Part shown: positions 49,296-56,392 of the stretch, one piece after another
How positions within the stretch are numbered: position 1 is the first letter of the stretch
Layout of the letters: every line of letters starts with the position of its first letter
Origin: Saccharospirillum impatiens DSM 12546
GTDB lineage: Bacteria > Pseudomonadota > Gammaproteobacteria > Pseudomonadales > Natronospirillaceae
Length of the DNA: 64,000 bases
NCBI RefSeq assembly: GCF_000423605.1
Contig: NZ_AUIH01000009.1
Span: 1 to 64,000, forward strand
Reading direction: 5' to 3'
Made by a program: the position numbers and the translations under genes
The notes under the pieces: generated by a model
Databases searched by the model: none
What the model saw: the letters and a program-made list of their open reading frames with translations, nothing else
What the model was told of the DNA's origin: nothing

Positions 49296-50030
49296 ATGCT
49301 GATCATCCCCGCCATCGACCTGAAAGACGGCCAGTGCGTCCGCTTGCTACAGGGCCGCATGGAAGACGCCACCGTGTTTGGTTCCGATCCGGTTGAAATG
49401 TCCACTCGCTGGGTCGAAGCCGGTTGTCGCCGCTTGCACCTGGTCGATTTGAACGGTGCCTTTGAAGGCACCCCGATTCACGCTGAAGCGGTCACCGCCA
49501 TTTCCAAAAAATACCCGGATCTGCCGATCCAGATCGGTGGCGGCATTCGCTCGCTGGAGACCATTGAGGCCTACATAAAAGCCGGTGTCACCTGGTGCAT
49601 CATCGGCACGGCAGCACTCAAGAACTCGGGCTTCGTGCGCGAGGCCTGCCAGGCCTTTCCCGGCCACATCATCGTCGGCATCGACGCCAAAGACGGCCGC
49701 GTAGCCACTGAAGGCTGGGCCGACGTCAGCGACGTACTGGCCACCGACCTGGCCCGAGATTTCGCCAACGACGGCGTCAGCGCCATCGTCTATACCGACA
49801 TCAGCCGCGATGGCATGATGCAGGGCGTCAACGTCGACGCCACCGTCGAAGTCGCCAAAGCCGGCGGCATTCCGGTCATCGCCAGCGGCGGCGTCACCAA
49901 CATGACCGACATAGAACGCCTGTGCGATGTCGCCAGCCAGGGCATTCTGGGCGCCATCACCGGCCGCGCCATCTACGACGGCGCCATCGACTTGAAAGAG
50001 GCACAGGCTTACTGCGACGGGCGGGGTTGA
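49296..50030 (+). CDS. hisA: ProFAR isomerase HisA
   Basis: 244 residues from the ATG with GGAG upstream (a GTG seven codons earlier is rejected since HisA begins [17 protein letters not shown]). TIM barrel with catalytic Asp 8 in AIDLKDG and the second Asp in [13 protein letters not shown] (about 130), phosphate sites GGGIRS and VIASGGV. Converts ProFAR to PRFAR. Normally hisF follows within a few bases; here 490 bases of repeat elements intervene. Confidence 0.97.
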   Translation: MLIIPAIDLKDGQCVRLLQGRMEDATVFGSDPVEMSTRWVEAGCRRLHLVDLNGAFEGTPIHAEAVTAISKKYPDLPIQIGGGIRSLETIEAYIKAGVTWCIIGTAALKNSGFVREACQAFPGHIIVGIDAKDGRVATEGWADVSDVLATDLARDFANDGVSAIVYTDISRDGMMQGVNVDATVEVAKAGGIPVIASGGVTNMTDIERLCDVASQGILGAITGRAIYDGAIDLKEAQAYCDGRG

Positions 50031-50100
50031 GTCTGTGGCTGTGTCCTGAGTTCAAGATTCGCCAGGTATAATCGAAACAGAGGTTCTTTCTACTGATCAG

Positions 50101-50218
50101 CCAAGGCGGGCCATCGGGTACCCTCATCGGAGGCACGCCGTAAACCCGTCCATGGGGGCTCGAAGATTGCATCCATGCGATCTCACGGCCTCCGATGAGG
50201 GCACCCGATAGCCCTTGG
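50101..50218 (-). repeat. Hairpin repeat element C
   Basis: Arms 50101-50134 and 50188-50218 pair over 31 bases with two mismatches and a three-base insertion (CTCATCGGAGGC perfect). Its core on the minus strand has GCATGGATGC and CCCCATGGACGGGTT, the latter shared with element D. A 17-bp outer inverted repeat (50046-50062 / 50243-50259, 15 of 17) flanks it. Confidence 0.85.
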
Positions 50219-50311
50219 GACAGACTAGTGGTTACCTCGCATGCGAATCTCAAACTCAGAACACGATATGACTCGGCATCACCTTTTTTTACGGAATTGA
50301 CGCTGAACTGA

Positions 50312-50438
50312 GTGTCAGGTGCCGGGTAGGCCTATCCGGGGTAGTCTGAGGCATGGATGCCGAAGCCTAGGCCCCATGGACGGGTTGAGTGGGCGGCATC
50401 CCGCCCGGCCCCGGATAGGCCAACCCGGTGCCTGACAC
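50312..50438 (+). repeat. Hairpin repeat element D
   Basis: 30-base arms (50312-50341 / 50409-50438) pair at 27 of 30. Core TCTGAGGCATGGATGCCGAA is identical to element B, followed by CCCCATGGACGGGTT as in element C. With C it fills the hisA-hisF gap; no gene is seen there. Confidence 0.87.
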
Positions 50439-50520
50439 GACTTCCTGGCGCGGAGTAAAGTCAACCCGGCAAGCCTGAGAACCAATCGACAGCTACAGAA
50501 CACAACCGAGAGACACAACT

Positions 50521-51279
50521 ATGGCACTGGCAAAACGTATTATTCCCTGCCTCGACGTCGACAAGGGTCGCGTGGTTAAGGGTGTGAATTTCGTCAATAT
50601 TCGGGACGCCGGGGATCCGGTGGAAGTGGCGCGCCGGTACAACGAACAGGGTGCCGATGAGATTACCATGCTCGACATTACCGCCACCCATGAAGGCCGC
50701 GACACCATGGTCGATACGGTCAGTGCCATTGCCGGTCAGGTGTTTATTCCGCTGACGGTTGGTGGTGGTATTCGCACCCTGGAAGACATTCGCACCATGT
50801 TGAATGCCGGTGCTGATAAAGTCTCCATTAACAGCGCCGCGGTGTTTAACCCTGAGTTTGTCAAACAAGCCTCCGACCGGTTTGGCGCCCAATGCATTGT
50901 GGTTGCCATTGATGCCAAACGGGTGGATGACCACTGGGAAATCTTCACACACGGTGGCCGCAAGCCGACCGGTATTGATGCTGTCGAATGGGCACAGAAA
51001 ATGGAAGCCCTGGGAGCCGGCGAGATTTTGCTGACCAGCATGGACCGGGATGGGGTTAAGTCCGGGTTTGATCTCGGACTGACCAAAGCCATTGCCGATG
51101 CCATTCGTATTCCTGTGATCGCCAGTGGCGGTGTCGGTAACCTCGACCACCTGGCCGACGGCGTTCTTGAAGGCCACGCCGACGCCGTATTGGCCGCAAG
51201 CATCTTTCATTTTGGTGAATACAGCATCGCCGAGGCGAAAGACGTGATGGCGGGTCGCGGTATTGAAATGCGCCGCTGA
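50521..51279 (+). CDS. hisF: Imidazole glycerol phosphate synthase, cyclase subunit
   Basis: 252 residues. TIM barrel with catalytic aspartates in [18 protein letters not shown] (Asp 11) and [15 protein letters not shown] (Asp about 130), and phosphate sites VGGGIRT and IASGGVGN. With HisH it forms IGP and AICAR. Separated from hisA by elements C and D, yet still ends in a strong terminator, so it is the end of the his unit. Confidence 0.98.
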   Translation: MALAKRIIPCLDVDKGRVVKGVNFVNIRDAGDPVEVARRYNEQGADEITMLDITATHEGRDTMVDTVSAIAGQVFIPLTVGGGIRTLEDIRTMLNAGADKVSINSAAVFNPEFVKQASDRFGAQCIVVAIDAKRVDDHWEIFTHGGRKPTGIDAVEWAQKMEALGAGEILLTSMDRDGVKSGFDLGLTKAIADAIRIPVIASGGVGNLDHLADGVLEGHADAVLAASIFHFGEYSIAEAKDVMAGRGIEMRR

Positions 51280-51291
51280 TTATCCTCTCTG

Positions 51292-51334
51292 ATGGCTGGG
51301 TCGCGTCTCATCAGACGCGACCCAGCCATTTTTT
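51292..51334 (+). terminator. Rho-independent terminator of the his operon
   Basis: ATGGCTGGGTCGCGTCT, loop CATC, then the perfect complement and a T-run (TTTTTT). 12 bases after the hisF stop. Confidence 0.95.
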
Positions 51335-51431
51335 GCTTACTACCCCCCACCAATAAGCAAAATCCTGCCTATACTTGCCAGTTTTCTAGCAAAAGCCCAC
51401 GAACCATGAGGGTTAGCGGGCGGGCCGCTCC

Positions 51432-51447
51432 TGGCACAGGGGTTGCA
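51432..51447 (+). promoter_or_regulatory. Sigma-54 promoter of the TAXI-TRAP operon
   Basis: TGGCACAGGGGTTGCA matches the sigma-54 consensus (TGGCAC-N5-TTGCA) with GG and GC ten bases apart. It leaves a 5' leader of about 210 bases before the binding-protein gene. The 80 bases upstream show no clear NtrC site, so the activator is unknown. The remaining leader shows no further element. Confidence 0.85.
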
Positions 51448-51668
51448 ATACCCTGACTGACCCTGTGGCAGCCGGGCTACAAAAAACTCGAACCAACCCG
51501 CGCTTGCTGCATCTTCACGACTACAATCAGGTCATTAACGGGCCCTGAGCCTGAATTCTTGTGGAACTTGACCGGTCATGTCTTACAGCAGACTGACCGC
51601 CTGAGCCACGGGATTTTGAACGACGATAATAGACGTACAAAACCAACAACAATCGAGGTAACTATCTC

Positions 51669-52625
51669 ATGCGTAAGCTTTCACTGGCACTGTGTGCAAC
51701 CGCAGCCCTGGGCTTCTCTGCTGCCCAGGCTGAATCTCTGTCCATTGCTACCGGCGGCACCGGCGGCACCTACTACCCACTGGGTGGTGGTCTGGCTGAA
51801 CTGATCACCAATAACATTGATGGCTACGACGCCGTCGCTGAAGTAACCGGCGCTTCTGTTGAAAACATGGGCCTGGTGCATCGCCAGGATTCAGACCTGG
51901 CTATCGCACTGGCGGATACCGTGTACCAGGCATACAACGGTGGTGACCGTTTCAATGGCAACAAACTGGACGTTGTCGCACTCGCCTCTCTTTACCCGAA
52001 CGCCGTCCAGATCGTAACGCTGGCTGATTCCAACATTAATTCCCTGGCTGACCTGCGCGGCAAGCGCGTGTCTGTCGGTGCGCCGGGCAGTGGTACTGAA
52101 GTGAACGCCAATGCCATTCTCGAAGGCAACGGCATCAGCTACGACGACTTTACTGCCCTGCGTCTGAACTTCAACGAAACGGCTGATGCAATTCGCGATG
52201 GCGACATCGATGCCGGCTTCTGGAGTGTTGGTCCGCCGACCAGCTCGATACTGAGCCTGGCCACGACCCGGGACATCAAGCTGCTGTCCATGTCTGATGA
52301 AGAAGTCGCCAATGCCCTGGAACTGGAGCCTGTCTTCGCGCCCTACACACTGCGCGCTGGTCTGTACGAAGGTATGGATGAGCCGGTCTCTTCGGTTGGT
52401 ATCCCCAACGTCCTGACTGTCAACACCGCCATGTCTGACGATCTGGCCTACCAGATCACCAAGTTGTTGTTCGAAGAAGTTGAATACCTGCAGGACATTC
52501 ACCCGGCTGCGAACGACACCACCGTTGAGTTCGCGCTGACGTCAACGCCAATTCCGCTGCACCCGGGCGCCATTCGTTACTATGAAGAAATCGGTGCCGA
52601 TATCCCGGCTCGCTTGCGTCAGTAA
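51669..52625 (+). CDS. TRAP transporter solute-binding protein, TAXI family
   Basis: 318 residues. Signal peptide to about residue 22 (GFSAAQAES), then the TAXI hallmark LSIATGGTGGTYYPLGGGLA, a charged second block (LRGKRVSVGAPGSGTEVNA, about 117-135) and GDIDAGFWSVGPPTSSI (about 178). Periplasmic receptor of a TRAP transporter. Substrates of the few characterised TAXI proteins include glutamate and 2-oxoglutarate-like acids; the substrate here is not deducible. First gene of a three-gene operon behind a sigma-54 promoter, with GAGG before ATG. Confidence 0.94.
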   Translation: MRKLSLALCATAALGFSAAQAESLSIATGGTGGTYYPLGGGLAELITNNIDGYDAVAEVTGASVENMGLVHRQDSDLAIALADTVYQAYNGGDRFNGNKLDVVALASLYPNAVQIVTLADSNINSLADLRGKRVSVGAPGSGTEVNANAILEGNGISYDDFTALRLNFNETADAIRDGDIDAGFWSVGPPTSSILSLATTRDIKLLSMSDEEVANALELEPVFAPYTLRAGLYEGMDEPVSSVGIPNVLTVNTAMSDDLAYQITKLLFEEVEYLQDIHPAANDTTVEFALTSTPIPLHPGAIRYYEEIGADIPARLRQ

Positions 52626-52654
52626 TTCACAATGACGCGGCTAACCAGCCTGGA

Positions 52655-52685
52655 AACCGTGGGTCGCAAGACCCGCGGTTTTTTT
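52655..52685 (+). terminator. Intra-operon terminator after the TAXI binding-protein gene
   Basis: ACCGTGGGTC, loop GCAA, GACCCGCGGT (one G-T pair), then seven T residues. It lies 30 bases past the binding-protein stop, before the membrane components. It probably attenuates, giving more receptor than permease. Confidence 0.85.
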
Positions 52686-52706
52686 AAAGTTGTCAGAAGG
52701 GCCAGA

Positions 52707-53177
52707 TTGGGTTTATTCGCCGGACTATTGGCCGCTGCTACACCCGTTATTGCCTGGCAACTGGAAGTTGTCGATAGTGATAGTCACATTCTGGCCCGGG
52801 CCGACTTGCCTGACGATGAAGGCCGATGGTGCCTGCTCTGGAATCACTCTGTGCAGGGGTTTCAGGTGGAGGACTGCTTTCGGGTAGATGGTCAGACGCT
52901 GATTCTCGACAGCACGCACACCCCCGATTTTGCCGCGGGCCTGGGGCACATTCCCGGACGCGGGACGTTGGGATCAGATGACCAGCATGGTTATCGCATT
53001 ACCAATTTTAACCAGCCGCTGCCGGGCAATCAGCTCGTGCTGCGGGTTGGATCAATGCGGGTCAATCACCGCATTGCAGTTGAGCACAATTTGATCAGTC
53101 TCAGTGAGCTGGCATTCGACCAACGTGTCATCATTCGCCTCGCCGCTGACGAACCCACTGGAAGTATGACTCCATGA
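52707..53177 (+). CDS. DUF1850 protein, accessory to the TAXI-TRAP transporter
   Basis: 156 residues if it starts at TTG 52707, which has AGAAGG six bases upstream. An in-frame ATG at 52632 would make the intra-operon terminator code for the N-terminus and lacks a ribosome site, so I prefer 52707. One N-terminal hydrophobic segment (LGLFAGLLAAATPVIAW), then a periplasmic-looking beta domain with LLWNHSVQGFQVEDCFRV, the conserved W-HSV region of DUF1850. Such proteins commonly sit between TAXI receptor and permease genes. Its stop overlaps the permease start (ATGA). Confidence 0.82.
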   Translation: MGLFAGLLAAATPVIAWQLEVVDSDSHILARADLPDDEGRWCLLWNHSVQGFQVEDCFRVDGQTLILDSTHTPDFAAGLGHIPGRGTLGSDDQHGYRITNFNQPLPGNQLVLRVGSMRVNHRIAVEHNLISLSELAFDQRVIIRLAADEPTGSMTP

Positions 53178-55192
53178 AACAATATACCCCGATACCCTTT
53201 AAGGTTGAGAGCGACTGGCAGGCCGATTTGATGCCCGGTCCCGCCGTATGGCGCTGGCTGGTCATCGTTCTTGGCATCAGCCTATCGCTGTTTCATCTCT
53301 ATGGCGCCGGTATTGAACCGCTGGGCCTGTTCTATCAGCGTGGCATCCACCTGATGCTGATTCTGATGCTGACCTTTGTCTTGTTTGGCCCAAAACCAGG
53401 CAAGCCCAGGGGCCCGATCGCGATGGGCGTTGACTGTATTTTCTTTGTCGCTTCGACGGCCTCCGGTTTCTATCTGGTCTGGTTTCTCGATGACATCATC
53501 AACCGGGCCGGCTTCTGGTCGGATACCGACATCCTTTTCGCCATCATCTGCATCGTAACCGTACTTGAGGCCAGCCGTCGTGCCGTGGGCACCGGCCTGA
53601 CCATCATCGGCACCCTGGCTATCGCCTATGCACTGGCCGGAGCACGCGGTGACTTGCCCTGGTTGGGTGAATTTTTGCCCGGCATTCTCAACCACCGGGG
53701 CTACTCCCTCGACCGGGTAGCCGCTCAGCTGTATCTCGGCCAGGAAGGCATTTTCGGTCTGCCACTCGGGGTAGCAGCGACCTTTGTCTTTATCTTTGTG
53801 TTATTCGGTGCATTGCTTGAAGTCACAGGCGCAGGTAAGTTCTTCATCGACCTTGCCTATTCCGCAACGGGCACCCAACGCGGCGGACCTGCCAAGGCAG
53901 CGGTTCTTGCGTCAGCCAGCATGGGCTCCATTTCCGGCAGCGCCATTGCAAACGTGGTAACCACCGGTGCGTTCACAATTCCACTGATGAAAAAACTCGG
54001 CTACAAGCCCGCCCAGGCCGGTGGCATTGAAGCGGCTGCCAGTACCGGCGGGCAAATCATGCCGCCGCTGATGGGAGCCGGCGCCTTCCTGATGGCCGAA
54101 TACACTCGCCTGCCCTACCTGGAGATCGTCAAAGTCAGCGTGTTTCCGGCGCTGCTGTATTTTTCAACGGTATATCTGTTCGTCCACATCATAGCGGTCA
54201 AACAGGGCCTGCAACCCCAGGCCAAAAGTGAACTGCCGAAGATTCGCGACGTTCTGGCCCGCGGCTGGTTTTTCCTGGTGCCGCTGTTACTCCTTGTCTG
54301 GCTACTTGTGCTGGGTATATCACCGATGCGGGTTGGCTTTTACGCCATCATCAGCATTCTTGCAGTGGCCGGACTGAATGGTCTCTGGCTGGCCATAGCT
54401 CGAGGGTCGAAGAACGGCCAACTCGTTACAGAAGTTCGGGGGACCGTGCGCAATGGCGGCGTTAAATTGCTTCAGGGGCTGGAACTGGGTGCCCGAAACG
54501 CCGTATCGGTGAGCATTGCCTGCGCTGTCGCTGGTATTGTGGTGGGTGTCGTGGGCTTAACCGGTCTGGGTCTTAAATTTTCATCGATGATGATCGCCTT
54601 TTCCGGTGGCAACATTCTGCTGGCCTTGTTGCTGGTTCTGGTTGCCAGCCTGATACTGGGTCTCGGGTTACCCGTGACCGCCAGTTACATTGTGTTGATT
54701 GTTCTGGTCGGTCCGGCACTGACCAACGAGTTCGGTATTCCGTTGCTGATCGCCCACCTGGTCGTCTTCTGGTATTCACAGGACTCCAACGTGACGCCCC
54801 CTGTTGCCCTGGCGGCATTCGCCGGGGCAGCAATTGCGGGCAGCAAAACCATGGAAACCAGCGTCCAGGCCTGGAAGTTTGCCAAGGGTCTCTACCTGAT
54901 TCCCCTGTTCATGGTGTTTAATCCATCCATCATCATGGGAGGCCCGGTACCCCTGGTTATGTGGAATGGTGCGATCGCCATTCTGGCTCTGGCGGCATTT
55001 GCAGCGGCGTTGGAAGGCTATTTGTTTGGCCCGATGCGCAACTGGATGCGACTATTGCTGTCACTCGGGGTTATTGCCATCTTCTACCCAAGTTTCATCG
55101 CAGAAGTCACCGGTGTGGTGTTGATGCTGGTGCTGCTCACCATCAACTTCATGAACCGACCCAAGGTTGCCCCGGCTCCCGTAGCCGGGTAA
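53174..55192 (+). CDS. TRAP transporter fused permease (TAXI type)
   Basis: 672 residues with about 16-18 spans. An N-terminal small-permease-like part (about 25-190) is fused to the large DctM-like part containing SASMGSISGSAIANVVTTGAFTIP here quoted as MGSISGSAIANVVTTGAFTI (about 258-277) and AAASTGGQIMPPLMGAGAFLM (quoted in part, AASTGGQIMPPLMGAGAFLM, about 288). Fused QM permeases are the norm for TAXI systems. Imports the receptor's ligand with an ion gradient. Start overlaps the DUF1850 stop. Confidence 0.95.
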   Translation: MKQYTPIPFKVESDWQADLMPGPAVWRWLVIVLGISLSLFHLYGAGIEPLGLFYQRGIHLMLILMLTFVLFGPKPGKPRGPIAMGVDCIFFVASTASGFYLVWFLDDIINRAGFWSDTDILFAIICIVTVLEASRRAVGTGLTIIGTLAIAYALAGARGDLPWLGEFLPGILNHRGYSLDRVAAQLYLGQEGIFGLPLGVAATFVFIFVLFGALLEVTGAGKFFIDLAYSATGTQRGGPAKAAVLASASMGSISGSAIANVVTTGAFTIPLMKKLGYKPAQAGGIEAAASTGGQIMPPLMGAGAFLMAEYTRLPYLEIVKVSVFPALLYFSTVYLFVHIIAVKQGLQPQAKSELPKIRDVLARGWFFLVPLLLLVWLLVLGISPMRVGFYAIISILAVAGLNGLWLAIARGSKNGQLVTEVRGTVRNGGVKLLQGLELGARNAVSVSIACAVAGIVVGVVGLTGLGLKFSSMMIAFSGGNILLALLLVLVASLILGLGLPVTASYIVLIVLVGPALTNEFGIPLLIAHLVVFWYSQDSNVTPPVALAAFAGAAIAGSKTMETSVQAWKFAKGLYLIPLFMVFNPSIIMGGPVPLVMWNGAIAILALAAFAAALEGYLFGPMRNWMRLLLSLGVIAIFYPSFIAEVTGVVLMLVLLTINFMNRPKVAPAPVAG

Positions 55193-55204
55193 ACTTCGCG
55201 CCGT

Positions 55205-55332
55205 CTTGGGGGAGTAATCGGCCGGTCCCCACCGGCGCGGCCATCAACATAATTGAACCGAAGGTTCATGGTGGTCGCATCCAGCGCTGTACGAACCACA
55301 GCCTGCTGGACTGATGAGACCTGAGGCAAATG
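55205..55332 (+). promoter_or_regulatory. Manganese (yybP-ykoY) riboswitch
   Basis: The two conserved internal-loop segments are present: GGGGAGTA at 55209-55216 and ATGAGACCTGAGGC at 55314-55327, joined by paired arms (GGCCGGT / ACCGGCGCGGCC region). This is the yybP-ykoY pattern that binds Mn2+. It sits 65 bases before a UPF0016 Mn2+ exporter gene, its usual target. Confidence 0.88.
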
Positions 55333-55366
55333 ACACAGAACCGGGTGGGGCTGTGGCATTTGCCTT
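55324..55366 (+). promoter_or_regulatory. Expression-platform hairpin of the Mn riboswitch
   Basis: AGGCAAATGACACAG pairs with CTGTGGCATTTGCCT (14 of 15) and is followed by TTT. Its left arm shares the riboswitch's GAGGC, so aptamer and hairpin exclude each other: Mn2+ binding would prevent this hairpin and allow mneA expression. Confidence 0.7.
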
Positions 55367-55396
55367 TGGTATTGCTCCCCGCCCCGGATTACAGTA

Positions 55397-55954
55397 ATGG
55401 ACGCATTTCTCAGCTCGACCCTGGCAGTTTCCCTGGCGGAAATTGGCGATAAAACCCAACTGCTTTCCCTGTTTCTGGTTACCCGGTTTCGTAACCGCTG
55501 GGCCATTGTGGCTGGCATTTTGGTAGCTACGCTTGTCAATCATGGTCTGTCAGCCTGGCTGGGTACCCTGCTTGGTCAGTGGACCCCCGGCAGTTGGGCC
55601 CGCTGGGCAATCGGCGGCAGTTTTATCGCCGTTGGCCTGTGGATGCTGATACCAGACAAAGACGACAGCGGTCCCAGCCGCTTCGATTCAATGGGAGCAT
55701 TCGCTGCCACCCTGATCCTGTTTTTCATCGCGGAAATTGGTGATAAAACCCAGATCGCCACGGTCTTGTTGGCTGCCCAGTATCAATCGACACTCTGGGT
55801 CACACTGGGCACCACTCTGGGTATGCTGATTGCCAATGTGCCAGTCATTCTGGCGGGTAACTGGTTAATGCAGCGCCTGCCGGTTCGCGCCGCGCACATC
55901 GTTGCCTGCTTGCTGTTTATCGGCTTTGGACTCTGGACAATCACTGCGGGTTAG
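55397..55954 (+). CDS. mneA: TMEM165/UPF0016-family manganese exporter
   Basis: 185 residues with six spans. Two copies of the family signature ExGDKT: LAEIGDKTQLLSLFL (about 14-28) and IAEIGDKTQIATVLL (about 113-127), which arise from internal duplication. Bacterial members such as MneA export Mn2+; the upstream Mn riboswitch supports that role. Start at ATG 55397, with only a weak GGA upstream. No clear T-rich terminator follows, only AAGCCC / GGGCTT at about 55,990. Confidence 0.92.
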   Translation: MDAFLSSTLAVSLAEIGDKTQLLSLFLVTRFRNRWAIVAGILVATLVNHGLSAWLGTLLGQWTPGSWARWAIGGSFIAVGLWMLIPDKDDSGPSRFDSMGAFAATLILFFIAEIGDKTQIATVLLAAQYQSTLWVTLGTTLGMLIANVPVILAGNWLMQRLPVRAAHIVACLLFIGFGLWTITAG

Positions 55955-56046
55955 CCGGTCACATTTACGAACAAAATTTTACCGCACCCAAGCCCTCTAT
56001 CAGGGGCTTCGAGGGCAAGTGATTACTTGCACTCTATTTTTCCAAA

Positions 56047-56094
56047 CATCTACATATTGACAGAGAGCCACCAAAACAACACCATATATAGGCA
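56047..56094 (+). promoter_or_regulatory. Pair of NrdR-like boxes upstream of nrdA
   Basis: ACACCATATATAGGCA (56079-56094) resembles the NrdR box, and a weaker CATCTACATATTGACA (56047-56062) lies 32 bases before it, the usual three-helical-turn spacing. NrdR represses ribonucleotide reductase genes when dATP is high. Confidence 0.6.
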
Positions 56095-56103
56095 TTCGGT
56101 GAT

Positions 56104-56353
56104 TTGAGCGGGTGATCTTCGATACCCCGCTCAACCGGGTCTTTACAGGGAATTCAGGCCAAACAGCGCCGCAATCCGGCGACTGTCAAACACCGGTTTT
56201 TGTGTGTTTCATTCAGCCTTCCCGGCAGGGTCGCTACAGCGATTCAGCCCGTTACAGACCCCCCGCCCAGTGCACCCCAACATATAACGCGTCAGGCGAA
56301 GTAAACGACACTGGCAAAACCAACTCGGGCCGTCACTCAGTTGGTTTTGCCAG
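56104..56353 (+). promoter_or_regulatory. Hairpin-rich leader of nrdAB
   Basis: Three clear stems: TTGAGCGGG / CCCGCTCAA (56104-56134, 13-base loop), CGCCG / CGGCG (56167-56181), and a perfect 15-bp CTGGCAAAACCAACT / complement (56311-56353, 13-base loop) followed by CCTTTTG, 40 bases before nrdA. The last could act as an attenuator. The 438 bases between mneA and nrdA otherwise hold no gene that I can support. Confidence 0.6.
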
Positions 56354-56392
56354 CCTTTTGCCGATGCAGCCCCAACAGCGGAGGAAGCGCAG

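Noticed and set aside
41116-50438. Integron attC sites for the hairpin elements
   Set aside because: attC sites conserve their ends (RYYYAAC/GTTRRRY), while these elements conserve the core and vary at the arms; no gene cassettes or integrase are seen.
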